Positions 58,804 through 64,000 of a stretch of DNA of 64,000 bases are shown here, one piece after another (position 1 is the first letter of the stretch; each line of letters begins with the position of its first letter). The position numbers were made by a program, and so were the translations under genes. A model generated the notes under the pieces. It saw only the letters and a program-made list of their open reading frames with translations, was not told the DNA's origin and made no database searches. Source of the DNA: Saprospiraceae bacterium (GTDB taxonomy: Bacteria > Bacteroidota > Bacteroidia > Chitinophagales > Saprospiraceae); assembly GCA_016715105.1 (NCBI GenBank), contig JADKBO010000023.1:52050-116049 (forward strand), written 5' to 3'.

Positions 58804-59564
58804 TCATTCCAAAGTTTTGAGAAAAAAATCATTCAAATCAGTCATTGACCCTTTTGAAACTGGCAAACTTTGTGATTCCTTCTCTGCCCTTTCGATACAG
58901 GCATTCATAAAATCAATCAAATCATGCTCTCCTCTATGTAAGTATTTTCGCTTATAGTTGACTTTATTTGAATGAAAGGTGCTCCAATCCTTTCTTTTTT
59001 AAATCACGGCCAAATCCAGTCTGTGACCATTTTAGCAAATTCAATTGGTGGAATTTCCTCCTTTTCTAAAATCCATAGGCAGGCCACTGATGCCCGAAGT
59101 GCATAAAATAATTTTTTTAGCTTATATTCCTCAGAATTTTCTATTTCTGAGTATAACTTTTTCGCCATACTCAAATAATGATGAATGGTGGCAATTCGCG
59201 AGTAGGTCTTTTGGGCAACTGCATTAATTCCAGCTAGGAACTCATTATCCACTTTATAGATGATCGGTGATTGTATTCTTTCGAGCAATGGAGCATTTGA
59301 TTTTGCAAGTAATCGAAGACTTTTCCTCAAATCCCACCCACTGATGTCAATCTCATTGTTTTCAAAAAAATATTCGATTGTGTCTTTTTCTTCTGTCAGA
59401 CCTAAATACCAATTTTTATGATGTTTGTAAATAACCCGAACATCAAAATCACTGTCAGGAGAAGGAAAACCCCATGCTCTAGAACCTGTCTCACAGGCAA
59501 GCAGTATTTCAATACCTTTTTCTTTCTCTAAATCAGATAAATATTTCTTAATCTTTTGTTCCAT
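58804..59564 (-). CDS. Second RlaP-like nucleotidyltransferase, frameshifted near its C-terminus
   Basis: Residues 1-186 (59004-59564) show LLACETGSRAWGFPSPDSDFDVRVIY, the GS...DxD catalytic motif, followed by the helical part. That frame ends at 59004 after KMVTDWIWP. Another frame continues with KDWSTFHSNKVNYKRKYLHRGEHDLIDFMNACIERA and ends at 58804, three bases before the next gene's ATG. One or two indels in the poly-A-rich tract near 58990-59010 would join them. Same family as the downstream gene but only distantly similar. Role unknown, perhaps RNA-end or metabolite modification. Confidence 0.65.
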
Positions 59565-59724
59565 TAATTTTATTCAATTTTGTATCTGATTTTCTAAAAA
59601 AGTATGCCAGTGGTGAGCTTACATGATGTACAACCCATAGTGTATTTTCAAATTGTACATTATCGTGGGAAAGCTAACCCAATTTTGGGATTCAAGACTC
59701 TTTGGTATTAGGCAATAATGCTTT

Positions 59725-60150
59725 TTATTTAAGTTCAAATAATTCACCAAAGTCATAGCCCTTTTCATTTAAAAATACTCTCTCCTGTTCACTTATTGAT
59801 ATAAAAATATAATTTTCATGAGTTATAGTGGCAAGAATTTCTACATTGTTTTTTAATAATGACAAGTCCTCAAATTGGTAGTTTTTCCAAGTTAGATATT
59901 CCTTGTGCCAAACAAAGTTCTTTATACTATCGGTTATTTTATAACGTCTAAATTTACCACTAGCATAAATTTTATCTTTTCTTTTTCCTTCTGCAACTAA
60001 ATCAATTTTTAATTCTTCTAGTTCAAGATTGAGTAAATCATATTTAAACAAAGTATTGAACTCAACAAATTCTGCTTCGTTCCACTTCATCTTCAATAAC
60101 TCAATCCACATATTAGGATCAGTCAATGTTTCTGTTAGAGCATATTTCAT
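59725..60150 (-). CDS. Hypothetical protein
   Basis: A 141-residue soluble protein of alternating helix and strand (WIELLKMKWNEAEFVEFNTLF, YKITDSIKNFVWHKEYLTWKNY). No motif, signal peptide or membrane segment is visible. I do not recognise a family. Nothing is visible in the 160 bases before the neighbouring nucleotidyltransferase gene. Confidence 0.55.
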   Translation of the reverse strand: MKYALTETLTDPNMWIELLKMKWNEAEFVEFNTLFKYDLLNLELEELKIDLVAEGKRKDKIYASGKFRRYKITDSIKNFVWHKEYLTWKNYQFEDLSLLKNNVEILATITHENYIFISISEQERVFLNEKGYDFGELFELK

Positions 60151-60297
60151 AGTTGATAATATTATTCCCTTTTTATCCCACCTTCCAAACCTCCAGATTT
60201 AACTGATTATCAATTGAATATACCAATATCATCATCAGGTTAACTTTCATTATTATACGCTTAATTAAGAAGGTCATTCTATAATCAGTTTACCTCA

Positions 60298-60322
60298 CCA
60301 AATATAAAAGAAGATACCCACA
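60298..60322. repeat. Dispersed direct repeat, copy 1
   Basis: A core ccaaatataaaagaagatac plus five further identical bases is repeated at 61143-61167, with partial similarity for ~30 bases beyond. The 60151-60526 stretch is otherwise empty. Confidence 0.7.
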
Positions 60323-60526
60323 TTATATATGGTATTTACTAAATAAATTTATTTAAAAAGGTTTATTTATTGCGGCTTTGAGTTACTTGATACTGCTTAC
60401 ATGCCTATCTGGTGAGTTTGCTCTAATGGATTTTCCTAGGCTGCAGATGTTTATCAAAATTAAGGTTTAAGATTTGGCTATTCTTTGGCTGGTGACTTTA
60501 GGACGAATAGTACCTGGTAGGCTGTG

Positions 60527-60721
60527 CTATTTCTTGGTTGTTTTTTCTCTCTTAATTTTTTCTACGACTTCAAGAAGGTTAGTATTCTTTACAGCATTTT
60601 CAAAACTGTCTATTTTAACTTGAGGAATGTTAGAAGGTTTGACATTGTCCAATTCTTCATTGACAATCATAATTGGATGCCTTTTTAAATCTAATTCTAA
60701 TATGCTGTGTTGATTTGGCAT
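60527..60721 (-). CDS. Short hypothetical protein
   Basis: A 64-residue open frame from an ATG, with a basic C-terminus (EKIKREKTTKK) and a central IVNEELDNVKPSNIPQ. No homologue is recognised. It may be a real small gene or chance; the gap on each side is more than 300 bases. Confidence 0.3.
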   Translation of the reverse strand: MPNQHSILELDLKRHPIMIVNEELDNVKPSNIPQVKIDSFENAVKNTNLLEVVEKIKREKTTKK

Positions 60722-61142
60722 GTTTTTTTTATTTTAATAAAATATAAAAGCAGAATAGTTCACGTTCCTTCTAAACGATTCTGTAACTTTATTTAGTTCC
60801 CCATAAATATGAAAATCCAAAGATAACTCTTCCAAATACCAAACCAGCTTTATTAAATTCAATCTCTAAACACCTTTGATAGATTACCTCCTGAAAACCA
60901 TTACCTAACGTGTTATGCCCTTCATAGCACACCCATTTATCTTATAAGTTATTTCATCCAAAGTCATATATCAAATCCCTTTTATCCAATAATCCACCAA
61001 ATCCTGATCCTGTCCATCCTTAAATCCTGTAAATCTGATGCAGACATTTTTTTACGGCATTGTTACACCCTTTCGCTAATCTTCGTTATAGCAATATAAC
61101 TGATTAATGCCAAAGCCATAACGCAAATCACACCTCCCCTCC

Positions 61143-61167
61143 CCAAATATAAAAGAAGATACCCACA
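61143..61167. repeat. Dispersed direct repeat, copy 2
   Basis: The 25-base core is identical to 60298-60322, 845 bases away. Between 60722 and 61246 there is no gene I can support; the sequence is AT-rich. Confidence 0.7.
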
Positions 61168-61246
61168 ATATATAAGGTTTGTACTGATAAATATTTCTGG
61201 ATAAGGGTTATCTAGATTTTGTTTTGCTAAAACTTGCCTTACTTTA

Positions 61247-61729
61247 TCATATCGTTTTCACAATAAAAACCGACCCAACGCATAAAGCTAAACATTCCAT
61301 AAACCCAACCATGTGGTAATCAAACCAACCAGTTTGAAAGGCTACCCCTTGCATGATTCCAATCACAATCAACGGAATTAACCACTTATACTGCTTGCGA
61401 ATAATTATGTCTATGATGATACCAACATAAATTGCTACAGAGGCGAAATAATTATGTAGCAGCATATACTCTGTAAAATACGAACTAAAAGTCGCTAAAC
61501 TGATGAAACCGATACCCACAATCCACTGATTATACAACAGCCAACAACCTATGACCAACAACAAGAAAGTGTAGAAATAAACCCTACTTGTATCCATGCC
61601 CATTATCGAAGAATAGGAAGTTTTTTGATGCAAAAGGAGATCTATAAATCCGGTGATGATAAACCCGGACAGCAAAAAACCCATTACCAGTTTATTGATT
61701 GAATATTTTTTAAATATTTCCTTCTCCAT
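61247..61729 (-). CDS. Multi-pass membrane hypothetical protein
   Basis: About 160 residues with five or so hydrophobic segments (LVMGFLLSGFIITGFIDLLLH, VYFYTFLLLVIGCWLLYNQWIVGIGFISL, YFASVAIYVGIIIDIIIR, WLIPLIVIGIMQGVAF, GFMECLALCVGSVFIV). The ATG at 61729 is preferred over a TTG at 61741. No family recognised. It lies about 100 bases downstream of the CPBP protease gene, on the same strand. Confidence 0.6.
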   Translation of the reverse strand: MEKEIFKKYSINKLVMGFLLSGFIITGFIDLLLHQKTSYSSIMGMDTSRVYFYTFLLLVIGCWLLYNQWIVGIGFISLATFSSYFTEYMLLHNYFASVAIYVGIIIDIIIRKQYKWLIPLIVIGIMQGVAFQTGWFDYHMVGFMECLALCVGSVFIVKTI

Positions 61730-61836
61730 AAAAATTGCCAATATTTATATTAATTATATCTACTACCTTCTTATCAGCCTTTATTGGTTCAAAGGAGTGT
61801 AAAAATTTCGTTCATTTCAAATGGGGTTTGTCACAT

Positions 61837-62580
61837 TCAATGGCCAGCATCGCTGATTGTGTTTGCTTTAGCCGGTAATGTTTCTGTATCAAAAGAAGTA
61901 TTTTGCTTTTTTGCAGTCATTCTGAGATACCAAAAAGTTAGTGCAGGAACTGATAAAACTTGAAATATAAAAACTAACGTTGATAAAGCTCCACTCAATT
62001 TATACTCACCACTTATGAGTAAAAGTTGCTTTCCTAAAGGTCCTTGTGAAAAAATAACGGTGCTTATAAAGTTCCATCCAAAATGAAGGCCAATTGGCAA
62101 GTACAGAGATTTTGTTTTTGCAAAAGCAATGGCAAACATCGCTCCCCAAATTCCCGTCATGAAGAAAATAATGATCATTTGCAAAGGATTTCCCAATGCT
62201 CCAGATGTAAACCAATGATAAACACCAAAAGATATTGCGGAAATTACACAAGCAGTCAGCTCTCCAAACTTTTTGATCAGAATATAAAGTAAAGCTCCTC
62301 TGAAAATTAATTCTTCATATAAAACCGAATTGAGTGTCCACCATGAACTGTCCAATAACTTTTGACTGTTAAATTCATTATTTAGTATCCACTTGTTATC
62401 TATAAAAGTAACAAAGGATAAATGGTAAAGCGTACAACAAACTACAGCTATTAAGATACCAAAGGTAAGTTCATAAAATCTGCCTTTGGTCGGCGTAATT
62501 CCCAATATCAACAAGCCCTTTTTGAAAAAAAGCCACAGCAGTAGCCAGGAAATTAAAATTTGCACTATTAATCCAAGCAT
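61837..62580 (-). CDS. CPBP family intramembrane glutamic endopeptidase
   Basis: A 247-residue multi-pass protein. The CPBP (Abi) motifs are present: LYEELIFRGALLYIL (EExxxR), SFGVYHWFT (FxxxH) and LPIGLHFGWNFIST (second His). The family includes CAAX-processing and bacteriocin-immunity-like proteases. Substrate unknown. The gene is intact. Confidence 0.85.
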   Translation of the reverse strand: MLGLIVQILISWLLLWLFFKKGLLILGITPTKGRFYELTFGILIAVVCCTLYHLSFVTFIDNKWILNNEFNSQKLLDSSWWTLNSVLYEELIFRGALLYILIKKFGELTACVISAISFGVYHWFTSGALGNPLQMIIIFFMTGIWGAMFAIAFAKTKSLYLPIGLHFGWNFISTVIFSQGPLGKQLLLISGEYKLSGALSTLVFIFQVLSVPALTFWYLRMTAKKQNTSFDTETLPAKANTISDAGH

Positions 62581-62632
62581 GACTTCATTTGATTTTATTT
62601 ATTTGCTTTGTAGAAATATTCCTTTTGCTGAA

Positions 62633-63028
62633 TTAAAATATTGGTTCTTCCTTTCCAATATTATTACTTGAAAATTCTAATGCTTCTTCATAGGTCGAAA
62701 ATGCAAGCCTTGCCGTAGCCCATTGACGAAACTTTGTACCTTGATGACTTTTCACACGATAGCAAACTGAAATTATAACATCAAGATTGTAATAATTGGT
62801 AGGTTTGGTAGAAAAATCGGAAATTCCGATTTTTCTCATAGATAATTGATTTTCAAGTTCTTGCTCTTCATATATATTCAAAATATGCTCATTGATGGTC
62901 GAACGAGATTTTTGAAATAATTCTGCCATTTGGTCAATGGTTAACCAAACGGTTTCATCCTCTAATCGGGTTTGTATTTTGGTTAAACCATCTTCAGTTT
63001 GGTATATAATTATGTTACTTTCTTCCAT
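62633..63028 (-). CDS. RhuM-like protein, short form with unusual C-terminus
   Basis: The first ~108 residues match the RhuM N-terminal domain: IIIYQTEDGLTKIQTRLEDETVWLTIDQMAELFQKSRSTINEHI (helix-turn-helix-like) and YYNLDVIISVCYRVKSHQGTKFRQWATARL. The usual protein is about 330 residues; here the frame changes into FSTYEEALEFSSNNIGKEEPIF and stops at residue 131. Either a 3' truncation with a new tail or a distinct short form. Function unknown; homologues are found near restriction and mobile loci. Confidence 0.7.
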   Translation of the reverse strand: MEESNIIIYQTEDGLTKIQTRLEDETVWLTIDQMAELFQKSRSTINEHILNIYEEQELENQLSMRKIGISDFSTKPTNYYNLDVIISVCYRVKSHQGTKFRQWATARLAFSTYEEALEFSSNNIGKEEPIF

Positions 63029-63275
63029 TTAAATTGATTTGCTATATATCATCAACTTGAAGTCAGGAAAATAATACTTTCTTTCCTAAAACCCTTCGCA
63101 CATTACATTAAACTTATGATAATTTAAACTATATTCCCCAATACTGGTCAGAATTTTCAGAACAGTATCACTGTTTCAGCCATACGAAATCAGGTAACTT
63201 CTATGAGGCTTTCGAGAAAAAAAAAGTTGATGTGAGATAGCTGGCTGAATTGTCTGGTATCTATTTTTCCCATAT

Positions 63276-63960
63276 CTATTTCTGTTCAAAAATAATACCC
63301 CTTGCGGAATGCTTCTTATACATGTTCTTAGGTGCAATATCTCTGTTTGCAGTAGTGCGATAGTTTTTACTGTTTGGGTTTAAAATATATTCGACTTGAT
63401 ACTCAATCATTTTTTCAAAAGGAATAAGGAAACCCTTCGTCTCGCATTGCTCAATGTTACCTTCCTTAAGTAAATTTAAGACAGTATAAACTGACTCAAT
63501 AGTGCTAAGACAAAGAGATTCTGGCTGCTGCTTGATAATAAATTTTGATTTTATTTTATTATCAAAACTCACTCTTTTTAGTTTCTGCAAGTTCTTACTT
63601 AATTTGAGCATTTTACGGGCGCATGGCCATGTGCCATCGAGCAGGAAGATGTATGGATTATTGCCCATAAATGAGGTTATTTCTGAACTTTTTCTTTTCG
63701 ATAAGTTGAAATTATCTTTTCCCGGATAAAGTAAAAAAGAACAACTTTCTTCTTTAATCAGTATTTCATTTACACGATTATTTTTGGTGAAATCGACACC
63801 AACTATAATTTCTGAATTTTCAAGTTGCAGCCTTGTCATATGCCCCGTTCCGTTTTTCTTTTGTATTCCATCGGGTGCATAAGAATAATAAAACAGTCTT
63901 AGTCTGGAAAAGGACTAATGTGTTTACAAATACAGGTGCAGGTCTCATGCATTGTAACAT
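63276..63960 (-). pseudogene. DTW-domain tRNA-uridine aminocarboxypropyltransferase, several frameshifts, at the window end
   Basis: The intact part (63276-63839) has LLDGTWPCARKML and the motif QPESLCLSTIESVYTVL of the DTW domain. Upstream pieces in other frames complete the family N-terminus: QCMRP then TCICKHISPF (zinc Cys), IILMHPMEYK and NGTGHMTRLQLENSEI. At least three indels or substitutions separate them, including an in-frame TAA after PFPD. The enzyme adds the acp group to uridine in tRNA variable or D loops. The start may be the ATG at 63960 or lie beyond the window. Decay or low sequence quality at the contig edge are both possible. Confidence 0.65.
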
Positions 63961-64000
63961 TTGATTCTTGAATTTTTATTCTACTTGCAAAGAGATTTTT

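Noticed and set aside
60906..60918. taacgtgttatgc, resembling the conserved end of integron attC sites.
   Set aside because: No clear complementary partner and no second site between the orphan genes, and no integrase gene is seen, so a cassette array is not supported.
1..64000. Search for tRNA and rRNA genes.
   Set aside because: No cloverleaf with the conserved GGTTCGA-type T loop and no rRNA-like stretch was recognised by eye; a tRNAscan-SE run would be decisive.

Overview
The window is a 64 kb chromosomal stretch from an AT-rich member of the Bacteroidota, most plausibly a Saprospiria-type environmental bacterium (inference). Evidence: a sorting domain of the type IX secretion system, type B; a LytTR regulator paired with a propeller-sensor histidine kinase; SDR-type threonine dehydrogenase; and many genes preceded by the Bacteroidota -7 box TAnnTTTG, often with a TTG/TTTG about 18-24 bases upstream and very short leaders. 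I see no rRNA, no tRNA, no CRISPR array, no prophage and no transposase gene.

Layout. 0-5 kb: a partial endonuclease/phosphatase-family gene, a GxxExxY protein with a strong hairpin before it, and a LytTR two-component pair. 5.3-8.9 kb: small secreted or lipid-anchored proteins, a cupin and a serine hydrolase, three of which are split by single-base frameshifts. 9-16 kb: a nested inverted-repeat element, an S41 peptidase lipoprotein, smc with acpH, and an orphan protein resembling the N-terminal region of McrB-like ATPases. 16.2-20.8 kb: a molybdenum cofactor operon moaA-moeA-moaC-mobA-moeB in which moaC is cut to about half length. 20.8-30.5 kb: a HAD phosphatase, a ~1780-residue type IX secreted protein, asnS (one lost base), a DUF4412 protein and lspA. 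30.7-39 kb: a sugar MFS transporter, a DinB/YfiT protein, and a huge gene of tandem 642-bp repeats, flanked on its far side by a 70-bp degenerate copy of the yfiT 3' end. 39.2-45.7 kb: FMN reductase, M3 peptidase, a 5-copy 88-bp palindromic repeat, the threonine degradation pair tdh-kbl, a wrecked DUF1003 gene and a small pore-like membrane protein. 45.8-50.5 kb: an SPFH protein, a SulP transporter overlapping a beta-carbonic anhydrase (probable bicarbonate module), a small secreted protein and an Lrp/AsnC regulator. 50.9-57.3 kb: a DEAD-box helicase with a long leader and a type I secretion operon (ABC, HlyD, TolC) whose ABC subunit has degenerate ATPase motifs. 57.3-64 kb: a gene-poor region with an ATTGCC microsatellite, two adjacent RlaP-like nucleotidyltransferases, orphan proteins, a CPBP protease, a short RhuM-like gene and a broken DTW-domain gene.

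A general caution: at least ten genes, including the essential asnS and the otherwise well-conserved carbonic anhydrase, are broken by single-base indels, several at homopolymers. This looks more like sequence error in a long-read or metagenome assembly than like decay, so each 'pseudogene' here needs read-level confirmation. The moaC truncation, the yfiT tail duplication and the palindromic elements are not explained by single-base errors and are the best candidates for real biology.
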